Shown: piece by piece, positions 1 to 9,055 of the stretch | Layout of the letters: each line of letters opens with the position of its first letter | How positions within the stretch are numbered: the stretch's first letter is position 1 | NCBI GenBank assembly: GCA_017560305.1 | Contig: JAFYOF010000017.1 | Span: 1 to 40,532 of the forward strand | Direction: 5' to 3' | DNA: 40,532 nucleotides | Source of the DNA: Alistipes sp. | GTDB lineage: Bacteria; Bacteroidota; Bacteroidia; Bacteroidales; Rikenellaceae | Program-made: the position numbers and the translations under genes | Notes under the pieces: model-generated | What the model was told of the DNA's origin: nothing | The model's database searches: none | What the model saw: only the letters and a program-made list of their open reading frames with translations

Positions 1-1
1 A

Positions 2-685
2 CCTACTGGCGAGACCGCTCACGGCTACCGCGAGGATGGCTACTTTGCCGAGGCATTCGTAAATATGTTGGCTCTGTTGGGTTGGAACCCAGGCACCGAG
101 CAGGAGTTGTTCTCTATGCAGGAACTCATCAACGAGTTCTCACTCGACCGCGTGTCAAAGTCTGGCGCTCGCTTCCAGCCTGATAAGGCGAAGTGGTTCA
201 ATGCCCAGTATATGCACCGCAAGAGCGACGCAGAGCTCGCAGAGTTGTTCCAGCCAATCCTGAAGGCTAACGGCGTTGAGATATCTGATGAGTTGGCGGG
301 CAAGGCTGCTGGCATTATGAAGGAGCGTGCTACATTCATCACCGACCTTTGGGATTTGACATCATATTTCTTCGTTGCTCCAGCGCAGTACGAGGAGAAG
401 CAGATGAAGAAGTACTGGAAGGGCGAGAACCCTGCTCGCTTGGCAGAGCTTCGCGAGGTGCTGGCTGCAATCGACGACTTCTCGTTGGAGAACACCGAGG
501 CTATCGTTGGCGCCTGGATTCAGGAAAAGGGCTACGGTATGGGACAGATAATGAATACTCTGCGTCTTGCTTTGGTTGGCGCAGGTAAGGGTCCTGGTAT
601 GTACGATGTGACTGCCTTCCTTGGTAAGGAGGAGTGCTTGAAGCGTATTGATTACATTTTGACCAACTTAAAACCTATAGAATAA
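2..685 (+). CDS. gltX: Glutamate--tRNA ligase, C-terminal part (5' truncated by window)
   Basis: The frame is open from base 2, so the gene begins before the window; 227 residues are visible of a family usually near 500. The visible part begins with TGETAHGYREDGYFAEAFVNML and LALLGWNPG, the region just before and into the KMSKS/anticodon-binding part of class I glutamyl-tRNA synthetases. It continues through an all-helical anticodon-binding domain ending in a GPGMYDVTAFLGKE-like segment. The enzyme charges tRNA-Glu in the cytoplasm. HIGH and KMSKS lie upstream or at the edge and cannot be checked. The stop overlaps the galM start (TAATG), so the two genes are probably co-transcribed. The family call is firm; whether it is discriminating or also acts on tRNA-Gln is not visible, although a separate glnS in the window suggests a Glu-specific enzyme. 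Confidence 0.93.
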   Translation, partial: PTGETAHGYREDGYFAEAFVNMLALLGWNPGTEQELFSMQELINEFSLDRVSKSGARFQPDKAKWFNAQYMHRKSDAELAELFQPILKANGVEISDELAGKAAGIMKERATFITDLWDLTSYFFVAPAQYEEKQMKKYWKGENPARLAELREVLAAIDDFSLENTEAIVGAWIQEKGYGMGQIMNTLRLALVGAGKGPGMYDVTAFLGKEECLKRIDYILTNLKPIE

Positions 686-1740
686 TGGAGATTTTACAAC
701 ACATCTGGGGTACAACCCCCGAGGGCGAGGCTATCGTGCTCTACACGATTCGCAACGCTAATGGCTGCGAGGTGCAGCTTTGCAATATTGGAGCATCTAT
801 CGTATCTGTTAAGTCGCCTGACCGCGATGGTAAGATTGACGATATCGTATTGGGTTATAAGGATGCTATGAGCTACTTCGGTGATGGCGCAGCCAGCGGC
901 AAGAGCGTTGGCCGTGTTGCAAACCGTATCGCCAAGGGTAAGATGACTGTTGATGGCGTAGAGTATTCACTCGAGATCAACAACGGTCCTAACCACCTCC
1001 ACGGCGGCTCAAAGGGCTTCGCAAATCAGTTGTGGGAGGGTCGCGTTGAGACCAACCGCGTAGTCTTCTCACGCACTTCACCCGATGGCGAGCAGAACTA
1101 TCCTGGTGAGTTGTATGTTGAGGCTGGTTACTATTTCTCTGATGACAACGAGTTGGAGATTACCTATGTTGCCAAGTCGGACAAGAACACCGTAGTAAAC
1201 CTCACAAACCATGTCTACTGGAACCTCGCAGGCGAGGGTAGCGGTCAGACAATCCTCGACCATGAGCTTCAGCTCAACTGCTCACGCGTATTGGAGATGG
1301 ACCCAACACAGATTCCTACTGGCGAGTATCTCGATGTCAAGGGTACTCCTCAGGACTTCACCACTTGGCGTAAGTTTGGCGACGAGATTCTCTCGGAGTT
1401 CAACTATATGAAGGATTTCAAGGGTTACGACCACTTCTTCGTATTGGATGGCTGGACACCAAACATCTTGGCAAAGGTGGGTGAGTTGCGGCACGAGGCT
1501 ACTGGCCGTAAGGTTGAGGTGCTCTCTTCACAGGCTGGTGCGATGGTTTACACTGGTAACTGGTTGGAGGGTGGCTGCCCTGTAACAAAGTCAGGTGGTC
1601 GCTATCAGGATTACTCTGGTGTTGCAATCGAGTGCCAGAACTATCCTAACGCAGTTAACGAGCCACGCTTCCCATCGGTTGAGTTGAAGGCTGGCGACAC
1701 TTACTGTCAGAAGATTGTATTCAAGTTGGGCACATATTAA
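685..1740 (+). CDS. galM: Aldose 1-epimerase (galactose mutarotase)
   Basis: A 351-residue mutarotase, full length for the family. It interconverts alpha and beta anomers of galactose/glucose in the cytoplasm. Visible landmarks are GRVANRIAKG (76-85), NHLHGG (103-108) with substrate-binding His106, TNHVYWNL (174-181) with catalytic acid His176, Asp249 in GYDHFF, and Glu316 in ECQNYPNAVN as the expected catalytic base. No signal peptide is seen. The ATG overlaps the gltX stop by one base, implying translational coupling. An 8-bp inverted repeat follows the stop (1750-1757 with 1790-1797). The pairing with gltX carries no obvious functional logic. Confidence 0.95.
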   Translation: MEILQHIWGTTPEGEAIVLYTIRNANGCEVQLCNIGASIVSVKSPDRDGKIDDIVLGYKDAMSYFGDGAASGKSVGRVANRIAKGKMTVDGVEYSLEINNGPNHLHGGSKGFANQLWEGRVETNRVVFSRTSPDGEQNYPGELYVEAGYYFSDDNELEITYVAKSDKNTVVNLTNHVYWNLAGEGSGQTILDHELQLNCSRVLEMDPTQIPTGEYLDVKGTPQDFTTWRKFGDEILSEFNYMKDFKGYDHFFVLDGWTPNILAKVGELRHEATGRKVEVLSSQAGAMVYTGNWLEGGCPVTKSGGRYQDYSGVAIECQNYPNAVNEPRFPSVELKAGDTYCQKIVFKLGTY

Positions 1741-1749
1741 AATTGCCTG

Positions 1750-1797
1750 AATCACCTTTCTTCTGCGTTACGCTTTTGGGGTGAAGGGTAGGTGATT
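1750..1797 (+). terminator. Imperfect hairpin after galM
   Basis: AATCACCT (1750-1757) pairs perfectly with AGGTGATT (1790-1797) around a 32-base loop containing TCTGCGTTACGCT. That 13-mer also occurs at the start of the intergenic repeat copy at 32207-32308. There is no T-run, so this is a weak terminator or 3'-end processing hairpin rather than a canonical one. Confidence 0.35.
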
Positions 1798-1819
1798 GAA
1801 AATATTGATAGAAAATTTA

Positions 1820-1847
1820 GGGTTCGCGGTATAACAACTGCGAACCC
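1820..1847 (+). promoter_or_regulatory. Hairpin just upstream of the 1862 gene
   Basis: GGGTTCGC (1820-1827) pairs perfectly with GCGAACCC (1840-1847) around a 12-base loop. It lies 14 bases before the ATG at 1862. It could be the tail of the galM transcript or a leader element influencing translation of the next gene; the sequence does not decide. Confidence 0.4.
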
Positions 1848-1861
1848 ATTTATAAAGATTT

Positions 1862-2458
1862 ATGGAAGAGAAGGATCTTGAATTTTTGAACTCGTTTACC
1901 GAGAAGGTCGAGAAGACTGTTGTCGATTTGTGTACGGCTGATGCTATGCTCGATGGCAAGATGCTCGAGGTGGAGGAGCTCGACGAGAAGTGGCGCACAT
2001 CTGCTCCCGAGTATATGGCGGCTGCAGTGCCACAGATTGCCGACTATCCGCTGGCGGCTATCGCTTGGGCGTGCTATGTAGGTATGGGCTCGGCAGTGCT
2101 TTGGGACAAGTCTTGGAACGAGCATAAGGATATCGAGGATTGGTACTCGATTATGGCGAAGCCACGCGGTTTCGACTGCCTGGATGAGTATGTTGTGGAG
2201 TGCTTGGTGGGTTATCCTCTCAATGGCGAGAATGCATCGAAGTTGGAATCTACCATCCGCAAGTGCGCTAATGCAGCCCATACAATGATTCGCAAGGAGG
2301 GTATCGAGCCTCAGAGCGTTATGGCATTCCATCTCTTCGCTCGCGTGGCGAAGGTATTCTTCCGCTTGGGTGTGTCGCTTGAGTTGCGTCACCGTGGTTA
2401 CAAGTATGTGAAGATGAATGTCAACTTTGCTGGCGAGGGCGAGGTGCCAGTATCATAA
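1862..2458 (+). CDS. Hypothetical cytoplasmic protein, 198 residues
   Basis: I do not recognise the family with confidence. The protein is helical in appearance, rich in Glu, Ala and Leu, with no signal peptide or clear membrane segment. The central region (about 55-100) has many Trp and aromatic residues (AIAWACYVGMGSAVLWDKSW), and the C-terminal half contains MAFHLFARVAKVFFRLGVSLELRHRGYKYV. Codon use matches the neighbouring housekeeping genes, so it looks like a resident gene under selection. It stands alone between galM and the histidine leader, with a hairpin before its start. No function is inferred. Confidence 0.75.
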   Translation: MEEKDLEFLNSFTEKVEKTVVDLCTADAMLDGKMLEVEELDEKWRTSAPEYMAAAVPQIADYPLAAIAWACYVGMGSAVLWDKSWNEHKDIEDWYSIMAKPRGFDCLDEYVVECLVGYPLNGENASKLESTIRKCANAAHTMIRKEGIEPQSVMAFHLFARVAKVFFRLGVSLELRHRGYKYVKMNVNFAGEGEVPVS

Positions 2459-2537
2459 TCGTGCATCCGTATTCATAAAAATTGTATAATTTTTGAAAAT
2501 TTTTGCAAAAATAGGGATAACTAATCAGTTTATTTGT

Positions 2538-2545
2538 TATATTTG
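2538..2545 (+). promoter_or_regulatory. -7 element of the histidine operon promoter
   Basis: TATATTTG fits the Bacteroidetes -7 consensus TAnnTTTG. No good TTTG lies at the expected 19-21 base distance, so the -33 half is not visible. A start site near 2551 would place the leader peptide ATG (2562) about 11 bases into the transcript. Confidence 0.55.
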
Positions 2546-2561
2546 CATAAACGAATAAGAG

Positions 2562-2618
2562 ATGACACTAACACTTAACATCCACCATTACCATTATATC
2601 TTGCGAAAGATAGGGTAG
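2562..2618 (+). CDS. hisL: Histidine operon leader peptide
   Basis: An 18-codon ORF, MTLTLNIHHYHYILRKIG, sits between the his promoter and hisG. His occupies positions 8, 9 and 11, with Tyr at 10 and 12. A run of His codons in a tiny ORF just ahead of a terminator hairpin and the hisG gene is the hallmark of ribosome-mediated attenuation. Ribosome stalling on uncharged tRNA-His would change leader folding. CCAC/ACC at the His codons (2582-2591) can pair with GGT/GTGG just after the leader stop, a plausible pause stem. It has fewer His codons than enterobacterial hisL. The call rests on position and composition, not homology. Confidence 0.8.
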   Translation: MTLTLNIHHYHYILRKIG

Positions 2619-2649
2619 GTCGTGGCGCATTGAGAGGTGTTTTAGATAG

Positions 2650-2677
2650 AGGCTTATCCGATGGATGAGCCTTTTTT
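2650..2677 (+). terminator. Attenuator terminator of the histidine operon
   Basis: AGGCTTATCC (2650-2659) pairs with GGATGAGCCT (2663-2672) through ten pairs including one G-U, with loop GAT, followed immediately by T-run 2672-2677. It lies 31 bases after the His-rich leader ORF stop and 41 bases before hisG. It is therefore an intrinsic terminator inside the leader rather than the end of a gene, as expected for attenuation. Confidence 0.85.
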
Positions 2678-2718
2678 CGTTACTATTGAGTAATAAATAA
2701 TATAAATATAGGTAAGTT

Positions 2719-3570
2719 ATGTTGAGAATAGCAATCCAGACCAAGGGTCGCCTGAATGAGCAGAGTATCGCGCTGATGCGAGAGATTGGCATCGATGTGG
2801 ATGGCGCAAAGCGCAAGTTCCTGTCGAAGGCGTCAAATTTCCCAATCGAGGTTTTGTATCTGCGTGATGACGATATTCCGCAGGTGGTAGCCAATGGAAC
2901 GGCGGCGCTGGGCATCGTGGGTATGAACGAGGTTGCCGAGCGTGGTTGCGATGTCGAGGTTGTAGCCAAGTTGGGCTTCGGCGGTTGCCGCATCTCGCTG
3001 GCTATTCCAAAGTCGGAGGAGTACAACGGCGTGGAGTATTTCGAGGGTAAGCGCATTGCGACATCCTATCCTCAGGTGTTAAAGCAGTTCCTCGCTCAAC
3101 ATAATGTTACGGCGCAGATTGAGGTTATCTCTGGCTCTGTTGAGATTGCCCCAGCGGCTGGTATTGCCGATGCGATTTTCGATATCGTGTCGTCGGGCGG
3201 TACGCTTGTGTCAAATGGCTTGAAGGAGGTTGAGCGTGTTTTTGAGTCCGAAGCGGTGCTGATTGCCAACCCAAATCTTTCGGCAGAGGATAAGGCTCTG
3301 CTGGAGGAGTTGATGTTCCGCATCGAGTCCGAGCGCGATAGCCGCGACAAGAAGTATCTGCTGATGAACATCCCAACGGCGGCGCTTGACGAGGCGGTGA
3401 AGATTTTGCCGGCGATGCGAAGTCCTACCGTGATGCCATTGGCGGCGGAGGGTTGGTGCTCGCTTCACTCGGTGGTGGATGCTGCCGATTTGTGGGATAA
3501 GGTGCGTCAGTTGAAGGCTATCGGTGCCGAGGGAATTCTGGTGCTTACATTGGATAAGATAATTGCGTAG
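2719..3570 (+). CDS. hisG: ATP phosphoribosyltransferase (long form)
   Basis: First step of histidine synthesis: PRPP plus ATP gives phosphoribosyl-ATP. At 283 residues it is the long HisG type, which carries its own C-terminal regulatory domain and needs no HisZ. The N-terminus MLRIAIQTKGRLNEQS is the family start. The SGGTLVSNGLKEVE segment (about 160-172) lies in the PRPP-binding half, and the last 70 residues (from about 210, with PTVMPLAAEGWCSLHSVV) form the histidine-sensing ACT-like domain. It is the first gene of the operon, downstream of the leader attenuator. Only 3 bases separate it from hisD. Feedback inhibition by histidine is inferred from the long form. Confidence 0.97.
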   Translation: MLRIAIQTKGRLNEQSIALMREIGIDVDGAKRKFLSKASNFPIEVLYLRDDDIPQVVANGTAALGIVGMNEVAERGCDVEVVAKLGFGGCRISLAIPKSEEYNGVEYFEGKRIATSYPQVLKQFLAQHNVTAQIEVISGSVEIAPAAGIADAIFDIVSSGGTLVSNGLKEVERVFESEAVLIANPNLSAEDKALLEELMFRIESERDSRDKKYLLMNIPTAALDEAVKILPAMRSPTVMPLAAEGWCSLHSVVDAADLWDKVRQLKAIGAEGILVLTLDKIIA

Positions 3571-3573
3571 CGT

Positions 3574-4851
3574 ATGAATATTTTTGTAAATCCATCCCGA
3601 GCAGAGTGGGCTGATTTGTGTCGCCGTGCCGAGCAGGATAACTCGCTCATAGCCGAGCGCGTAGATGCTATCCTCGAGCGCGTGGAGCGCGAGGGCGATG
3701 CTGCGCTGAAAAATCTTGCAATGGAGATTGATGGCGTAAAGCTGGAGAATCTGAAGGTGTCTGATGCGGAATTTTGCACTGCAAGAGATAAGGTAAAAGA
3801 TGAGGTAAAGGCTGCTATTGATGTGGCAATTAAGAATATAACCGCTTTTCATTTACTTCAAGTGCCACTTGAGGTAAAGACTGAGACTCAGCCGGGCGTG
3901 CTCTGCATCCAGCGACCCGTTGCGATTGAGAAAGTAGGTCTTTATATTCCCGGCGGAACGGCGCCGTTGTTCTCTACGGTGTTGATGCTTGCCCTGCCAG
4001 CGAAGATTGCGGGATGCCGTGAGGTGGTGCTCTGCACGCCAACGAACAAGGCGGGCGAGGTGGCTGCCGAGGTGTTGTATGCCGCCGAGCGTTGTGGCGT
4101 AAAGAGCGTCTACAAGGTGGGCGGAGCGCAGGCCGTGGCGGCTATGGCTTTCGGCACGGAGAGCATCCCCAAGGTGAATAAAATCTTCGGCCCAGGCAAC
4201 CGCTATGTGACACTAGCCAAGCAGCGGGTGAGCAGCCGCAATACGGCGATTGATATGCCCGCAGGCCCTTCCGAGGTGATGGTTATGGCAGACGATAGTG
4301 CCGATGCAAAGTTCGTGGCTGCCGACCTCCTGTCGCAGGCGGAGCACGGCAGAGATAGTCAGGCGATGGTTGTCTGCAATAGTGTAGCACTTGCCGAGGC
4401 TGTCAAGGCGGAGGTGGAGCGTCAGGCGGCGCAGTTGTCGCGTGGCGAGTATGTCGCCGAGTCGCTGAAGAATAGCCGTGCTGTGGTCTTTGAGAGCCGT
4501 GATGAGATGATTGCCTTTGCCAACGCCTATGCTGCCGAGCACCTGATTGTCTCGATGGAGGATGCGTGGTCGGTTGTGGATAGGATTACTGCCGCAGGTA
4601 GCATTTTCGTAGGAAATTACTCGCCCGAGAGTGCGGGCGACTACGCTTCGGGTACGAACCACACCCTCCCAACATCGGGCTGGGCGCACTCGTCGAGCGG
4701 AGTGAATATTGATAGTTTTATGCGTAAGATGACCATCCAGCACCTCTCGCGCAAGGGTTTGCAGGGTTTGGCGTCTACGATTGTCGCAATGGCTGATGCC
4801 GAGGGTTTGGAGGCGCACGCTGCGGCAGTAAAGGTTAGATTGGAAAATTAG
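3574..4851 (+). CDS. hisD: Histidinol dehydrogenase
   Basis: Last two steps of histidine synthesis: NAD-dependent four-electron oxidation of L-histidinol to histidine, with zinc. Length 425 residues is normal. Gln255 and His258 in QAEHG are expected zinc ligands, and Glu322-His323 in AYAAEHL form the catalytic pair. The glycine-rich IFGPGNRYV and DMPAGPSEVMV segments are typical. The start ATG is 3 bases after the hisG stop, and hisC begins 6 bases after its stop. Confidence 0.97.
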   Translation: MNIFVNPSRAEWADLCRRAEQDNSLIAERVDAILERVEREGDAALKNLAMEIDGVKLENLKVSDAEFCTARDKVKDEVKAAIDVAIKNITAFHLLQVPLEVKTETQPGVLCIQRPVAIEKVGLYIPGGTAPLFSTVLMLALPAKIAGCREVVLCTPTNKAGEVAAEVLYAAERCGVKSVYKVGGAQAVAAMAFGTESIPKVNKIFGPGNRYVTLAKQRVSSRNTAIDMPAGPSEVMVMADDSADAKFVAADLLSQAEHGRDSQAMVVCNSVALAEAVKAEVERQAAQLSRGEYVAESLKNSRAVVFESRDEMIAFANAYAAEHLIVSMEDAWSVVDRITAAGSIFVGNYSPESAGDYASGTNHTLPTSGWAHSSSGVNIDSFMRKMTIQHLSRKGLQGLASTIVAMADAEGLEAHAAAVKVRLEN

Positions 4852-4857
4852 AGTGCT

Positions 4858-5904
4858 ATGGGAAAGTCTGTTTCAAAGTTGGTGCGTGGTTGCATTGCGC
4901 AGCTGACCCCCTATTCGACAGCACGCGATGAGTATCAGGGCGAGTTGGGTATCTTTCTCGATGCCAACGAGAGCCCCTATGAGAATGGTTATAACCGCTA
5001 CCCCGACCCACATCAGAAGGCGCTGAAGGCGCAGATTGCGGCGGTGAAGGGCATTACGGCAGAGAATATATTTATCGGCAACGGCAGTGACGAGGCTATC
5101 GATGTGCTGATGCGTGTCTTCTGCGAGCCGAGGGTGGATAATGTGGTTGCGATTGCGCCAAGTTACGGAATGTACAAGGTGGCGGCGGCAATCAACGATG
5201 TCCAGATGCGTGAGGTGCAACTTGGCGCTGAGTTCTCGTTGCCAGTTGATGAGTTGCTTGCGGCGACGGATGAGCATACGAAGATGATTTTCCTCTGCTC
5301 GCCAAATAACCCCACGGGCAATTCGTTTCCACGCGCAGAGATGATGCGTCTTGTGGAGCAGTTCGATGGCATAGTGGTGGTAGATGAGGCATATATTGAC
5401 TTTGCCGAGGCGGAGAGCCTGAAAAACGAGATTGCTGAAAATGAAAATCTTGTGGTGCTCCAGACTATGTCAAAGGCGTGGGCTATGGCAGGCTTGCGAG
5501 TTGGTCTGGCGCTGGCGTCGAAGCAGGTTGTGGAACTGATGTCGCAGGTGAAGTACCCCTACAATATCAACCTCGCAACGATGGCCATTGTGAGCGAGTT
5601 GCTCCAGAGCCCAATCGAAGAAAATGTTGAGCAGATTAACCAGCAGCGCGCTATGGTTGCTGAAAAGTTGGCGCAGAGTGGCGTTGTGAAGAAGATATAC
5701 CCCTCGGATGCAAACTTTCTGCTTGTGGAGGTGGATGATGCCGATGCGATGTATGACTTCCTAATTTCAAAGGGTATCATCGTGCGCAACCGCAATCGAG
5801 TGCGTGGTTGCGAGGGTTGCCTGCGCATCACAATCGGTTTGCCCGAAGAGAATGAGAGATTATTAGAATCAATTGCGGAGTATGAAAAGAGCATTGTTCG
5901 TTGA
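4858..5904 (+). CDS. hisC: Histidinol-phosphate aminotransferase
   Basis: PLP-dependent class I/II aminotransferase (348 residues) converting imidazole acetol phosphate and glutamate to histidinol phosphate. Visible are SPNNPTGN (about 145-152), the VVDEAYIDF stretch, and the PLP-binding Lys206 in [14 protein letters not shown]. The C-terminal [14 protein letters not shown] is typical of HisC. The 3' end overlaps the hisB reading frame by 23 bases. The neighbours leave little doubt that this is HisC rather than another aminotransferase. Confidence 0.96.
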   Translation: MGKSVSKLVRGCIAQLTPYSTARDEYQGELGIFLDANESPYENGYNRYPDPHQKALKAQIAAVKGITAENIFIGNGSDEAIDVLMRVFCEPRVDNVVAIAPSYGMYKVAAAINDVQMREVQLGAEFSLPVDELLAATDEHTKMIFLCSPNNPTGNSFPRAEMMRLVEQFDGIVVVDEAYIDFAEAESLKNEIAENENLVVLQTMSKAWAMAGLRVGLALASKQVVELMSQVKYPYNINLATMAIVSELLQSPIEENVEQINQQRAMVAEKLAQSGVVKKIYPSDANFLLVEVDDADAMYDFLISKGIIVRNRNRVRGCEGCLRITIGLPEENERLLESIAEYEKSIVR

Positions 5905-7006
5905 TCGTGACGGAACGATTATAGTTGAGCCACCCGTTGATTATCAGGTGGATTCGTTGGAGAAACTGGAGTTTGTGGCGGGTGCTATCTCTGCCTTGCG
6001 TTCAATCGCTGAGCTCGATTATGAGTTGGTGATGGCGACAAATCAGGATGGACTGGGCACCGACTCATTCCCCGAGGAGATCTTCCACCCAGCCCACAAC
6101 AAGATGCTTGCAACGCTGCGTGGCGAGGGTGTGGAGTTTGATGACCAGCTCATCGACCGCACCTTTCCCGAGGATAATGCACCGACACGCAAGCCCCGCA
6201 CGGGAATGTTTGGCAAGTACCTCTCGGGTGAGTACGACTTGGCGAAAAGTTATGTCATTGGCGACCGCCTGACCGATGTTGAACTGGCGTGGAACTTGGG
6301 CGCAAAGGCTATCCTGATGCAGCCCGAGGCGGTTGGTAAGGAGATGCTTGCAGGCAAGGAGTATGAGGCTTGTTGCGTGCTTGTGACCGATGATTGGTGG
6401 CGAGTGGCGGAGTATCTGCGCACTACGGAGCGCCGTGTCGAGGTGGCGCGCAAGACCCGCGAGACCGATATCTGCGTGCGTGTAGACCTCGATGGCAAGG
6501 GTGAGTCGGGCGTGGATACTGGACTGAAATTCTTTGACCATATGCTCGACCAGATTATCCACCACTCGGGCATCTCGCTTGAGGTGCGTTGCAAGGGCGA
6601 TTTGGAGGTGGATGAGCACCACACGATGGAGGATGTTGCCATTGCATTGGGCGAGGCTATCCGCGTGGCACTGGGCTCGAAGCGAGGCATCGACCGCTAT
6701 GGCTTTGTGCTCCCGATGGATGAGTGCAAGGCGATGGTGCTGCTCGACTTCGGTGGTCGTGCCGACTTTGTGTGGAGCGTGCCTTTTACCCGTGACAGGG
6801 TGGGGGATGTGCCGACTGAGATGTTCAAGCACTTCTTTAAGTCGTTGTGCGTGGCTATGCAGTGTAATCTGCACATCGAGGCTGCGGGCGAGAACAATCA
6901 TCACCTCATAGAGGGGGTCTTCAAGGCCTTTGCAAGGGCGTTGAAGATGGCGGTAAGGCGCGATGTGTTTAGTTATGAATTACCTTCAAGCAAGGGCGTG
7001 TTATGA
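5882..7006 (+). CDS. hisB: Bifunctional histidinol-phosphatase / imidazoleglycerol-phosphate dehydratase
   Basis: Two domains catalyse steps 6 and 8. Residues 1 to about 165 are a HAD phosphatase with DRDGT (Asp8 nucleophile, Asp10) and [12 protein letters not shown]. Residues from about 185 are the manganese dehydratase with [25 protein letters not shown] and [20 protein letters not shown]. The 374-residue length fits the fused form. The phosphatase loop reads EDNAPTRKP, lacking the Cys/His zinc ligands of the enterobacterial enzyme. I chose ATG 5882; an in-frame TTG at 5873 would add three residues. It overlaps hisC by 23 bases and ends in an ATGA overlap with hisH. Confidence 0.95.
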   Translation: MKRALFVDRDGTIIVEPPVDYQVDSLEKLEFVAGAISALRSIAELDYELVMATNQDGLGTDSFPEEIFHPAHNKMLATLRGEGVEFDDQLIDRTFPEDNAPTRKPRTGMFGKYLSGEYDLAKSYVIGDRLTDVELAWNLGAKAILMQPEAVGKEMLAGKEYEACCVLVTDDWWRVAEYLRTTERRVEVARKTRETDICVRVDLDGKGESGVDTGLKFFDHMLDQIIHHSGISLEVRCKGDLEVDEHHTMEDVAIALGEAIRVALGSKRGIDRYGFVLPMDECKAMVLLDFGGRADFVWSVPFTRDRVGDVPTEMFKHFFKSLCVAMQCNLHIEAAGENNHHLIEGVFKAFARALKMAVRRDVFSYELPSSKGVL

Positions 7007-7587
7007 TAGCGATTATTGATTACAAGATGGGCAATCTGCGTTCGGTGGAGAATGCTCTGCGCCGATTGGGTGCGGAGTTTGTCGTAACGGCAGATGCCGA
7101 GCAGATAAGAAAGGCAGACAAGGTGCTGCTGCCTGGTGTGGGCAATGCTGCCGAGGCTATGGAGAACCTGCGTGAGGCTGGGCTGGTGGAGGTCATCCGC
7201 TCGTTGCGCCGACCTGTGCTGGGAATATGCGTGGGTATGCAGGTGATGTGTCGCCACTCGGAGGAGGGTGATGTTGATTGTCTGGGTATCTTCGACGCCC
7301 GTGTGAAGCGCTTTGTGCCCTCGGCAGATGAGAAGGTGCCACATATGGGCTGGAACAGCATCGGCAACCTTGAGACAAAACTCTTCAAGGATATCAAGGG
7401 CGGCGAGATGGTCTATTTCGTTCACTCCTATTACCCCGAGTTGTGCCCCGACACCATTGCAACGACGCGCCACGGCGTGATGTTCAGCGCGGCGCTGAAG
7501 TATGAGAACTTTTACGGTACGCAGTTCCACCCCGAGAAGAGCGGCGATGTAGGCGAGCGTATCATTGCAAACTTTTTGAAACTATGA
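7003..7587 (+). CDS. hisH: Imidazole glycerol phosphate synthase, glutaminase subunit
   Basis: A 194-residue class I glutamine amidotransferase that feeds ammonia to HisF. The catalytic triad is Cys76 in LGICVGMQ, and His176 and Glu178 in GTQFHPEKS. The oxyanion strand [10 protein letters not shown] lies at about 44-53. It starts in an ATGA overlap with hisB and ends in another with hisA, so translation is likely coupled. HisF lies one gene further on, giving the complete HisHF complex. Confidence 0.96.
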   Translation: MIAIIDYKMGNLRSVENALRRLGAEFVVTADAEQIRKADKVLLPGVGNAAEAMENLREAGLVEVIRSLRRPVLGICVGMQVMCRHSEEGDVDCLGIFDARVKRFVPSADEKVPHMGWNSIGNLETKLFKDIKGGEMVYFVHSYYPELCPDTIATTRHGVMFSAALKYENFYGTQFHPEKSGDVGERIIANFLKL

Positions 7588-8318
7588 GCCGAATAGAGAT
7601 AATTCCCGCAATAGATATCATCGAGGGTCGTTGCGTGCGCCTCTCGCAGGGCGACTATGCCAAGACGAAGGTCTACGATGCAAGCCCTGTGGATATGGCG
7701 AAACGATATGCCGATTGTGGCGTTAGGCGCATCCATATTGTTGACCTCGATGGCGCAAAGGCGTCAGCGCCCAAGAACCTGAAGACGCTGGAGAAGATTG
7801 CCGTGGGCGCAGGCGTCGATATAGAGTGGGGTGGCGGCATCAAGAGTGACGAGTCGTTGCGTACTATTTTCGACTATGGTGCAAACTATGCTATCATCGG
7901 CAGTGTGGCGGCGCAGAAACCCTTGCTCTTTGCCGAGTGGCTGGCACGATATGGCGGCGAGCGAATGGTGCTGGGCGCAGATGTGCGAGAGGGCAGAGTG
8001 GCGGTGAATGGCTGGCAGCAGGAGCTGGACTTGACCATAGAGTCGATGATTAACGACTTTCAGCCGCTGGGGCTCAGTCAGGTGATTTGCACCGACATCT
8101 CGCGCGATGGTATGCTGGAGGGTCCTTCGTTTGACCTCTACACCTCGTTGCAGCAGCAGTACACGGCGGTGGACTTTACCGTGTCGGGCGGTATCTCGGC
8201 GATGAAGGATATCGAGGAGTGCGACCGTCTGGGTCTGCGCAAGGTCATCGTGGGCAAGGCGATATATGAGAATCGTATAACATTAAAGGATATTGAGCGA
8301 TGGTTGCTAAACGAATAA
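7584..8318 (+). CDS. hisA: Phosphoribosylformimino-5-aminoimidazole carboxamide ribotide isomerase
   Basis: A (beta/alpha)8 barrel of 244 residues carrying out the Amadori isomerisation of ProFAR to PRFAR. Asp11 in IPAIDII and Asp133 in [14 protein letters not shown] are the expected acid-base pair. Phosphate-binding loops EWGGGIKS (81-88) and VSGGIS near the C-terminus are present. ATGA overlap with hisH; 19-base overlap with hisF. Confidence 0.96.
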   Translation: MSRIEIIPAIDIIEGRCVRLSQGDYAKTKVYDASPVDMAKRYADCGVRRIHIVDLDGAKASAPKNLKTLEKIAVGAGVDIEWGGGIKSDESLRTIFDYGANYAIIGSVAAQKPLLFAEWLARYGGERMVLGADVREGRVAVNGWQQELDLTIESMINDFQPLGLSQVICTDISRDGMLEGPSFDLYTSLQQQYTAVDFTVSGGISAMKDIEECDRLGLRKVIVGKAIYENRITLKDIERWLLNE

Positions 8319-9055
8319 TACCCTGCCTTGATGTCAAGGATGGACGCACCGTGAAGGGTGTGAACTTTGTCGACTTGAGGGATGTGGGCGACGCTGTGGA
8401 GTTGGGTCAGTACTACGCCCGCAGCGGAGCTGATGAGTTGGTATATCTCGACATCAGCGCCTCGAAGGAGGGTCGTGCGACATTCACCCGACTGGTGGAG
8501 CGCATCTCGGATGGTATCAACATCCCATTCACCGTGGGTGGTGGCATATCATCGCTGGAGGATGCGGCGAGACTGCTTGATGCGGGCGCGGATAAGATTT
8601 CGATAAATAGCGCTGCGATAGCCAACCCGGCGCTCATTGACCAGATTGCGGCGCGCTACGGCAGTCAGTTTGTGGTTGTGGCCATTGATGCGAAGCAGGG
8701 CGAGGATGGCATATGGAGAGTGACCACGCACGGCGGCAGCCGTTCTACCGAGAAGGAGTTGTTTGCGTGGGCGAGTGAGGCGCAGAGCCGAGGTGCGGGC
8801 GAGATTCTCTTCACCTCGATGAATCACGACGGCACACGCAGCGGATATCCCTGCGATACCTTTGCCCGCTTGGCGGAGGAGTTGTCAATACCTATCATCG
8901 CATCGGGCGGAGCGGGCTCGGTGGCGGATATAGCGCAGGTGCTGACCGAGGGTCGTGCCGATGCGGCGCTGGCGGCGAGCATATTCCACTTTGGCGAGAT
9001 TACGGTGGGAGAACTAAAGAGTGAACTGAAAAAATTAGATATATGTGTAAGATGA
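8300..9055 (+). CDS. hisF: Imidazole glycerol phosphate synthase, cyclase subunit
   Basis: A 251-residue barrel paralogous to HisA. It uses ammonia from HisH to turn PRFAR into imidazole glycerol phosphate and AICAR. Catalytic Asp11 (CLDVKDG) and Asp130 (VVAIDAK) are in place, with phosphate loops FTVGGGI (77-83) and ASGGAGS. The start lies 19 bases inside hisA, and its stop overlaps hisIE. Confidence 0.97.
   Translation: MVAKRIIPCLDVKDGRTVKGVNFVDLRDVGDAVELGQYYARSGADELVYLDISASKEGRATFTRLVERISDGINIPFTVGGGISSLEDAARLLDAGADKISINSAAIANPALIDQIAARYGSQFVVVAIDAKQGEDGIWRVTTHGGSRSTEKELFAWASEAQSRGAGEILFTSMNHDGTRSGYPCDTFARLAEELSIPIIASGGAGSVADIAQVLTEGRADAALAASIFHFGEITVGELKSELKKLDICVR

Noticed and set aside
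1850..2392. 180-codon minus-strand frame opposite the 1862-2458 gene
   Set aside because: It mirrors a frame with consistent codon use on the plus strand; its translation is His/Arg/Leu-rich and typical of antisense shadows in this base composition.
5873..5881. TTG start extending HisB by three residues
   Set aside because: The ATG at 5882 aligns with the usual HisB start ([12 protein letters not shown]); the extension adds nothing conserved.
6065..6904. 279-codon minus-strand frame inside hisB
   Set aside because: Antisense shadow of a well-defined two-domain enzyme; no start context or domain.
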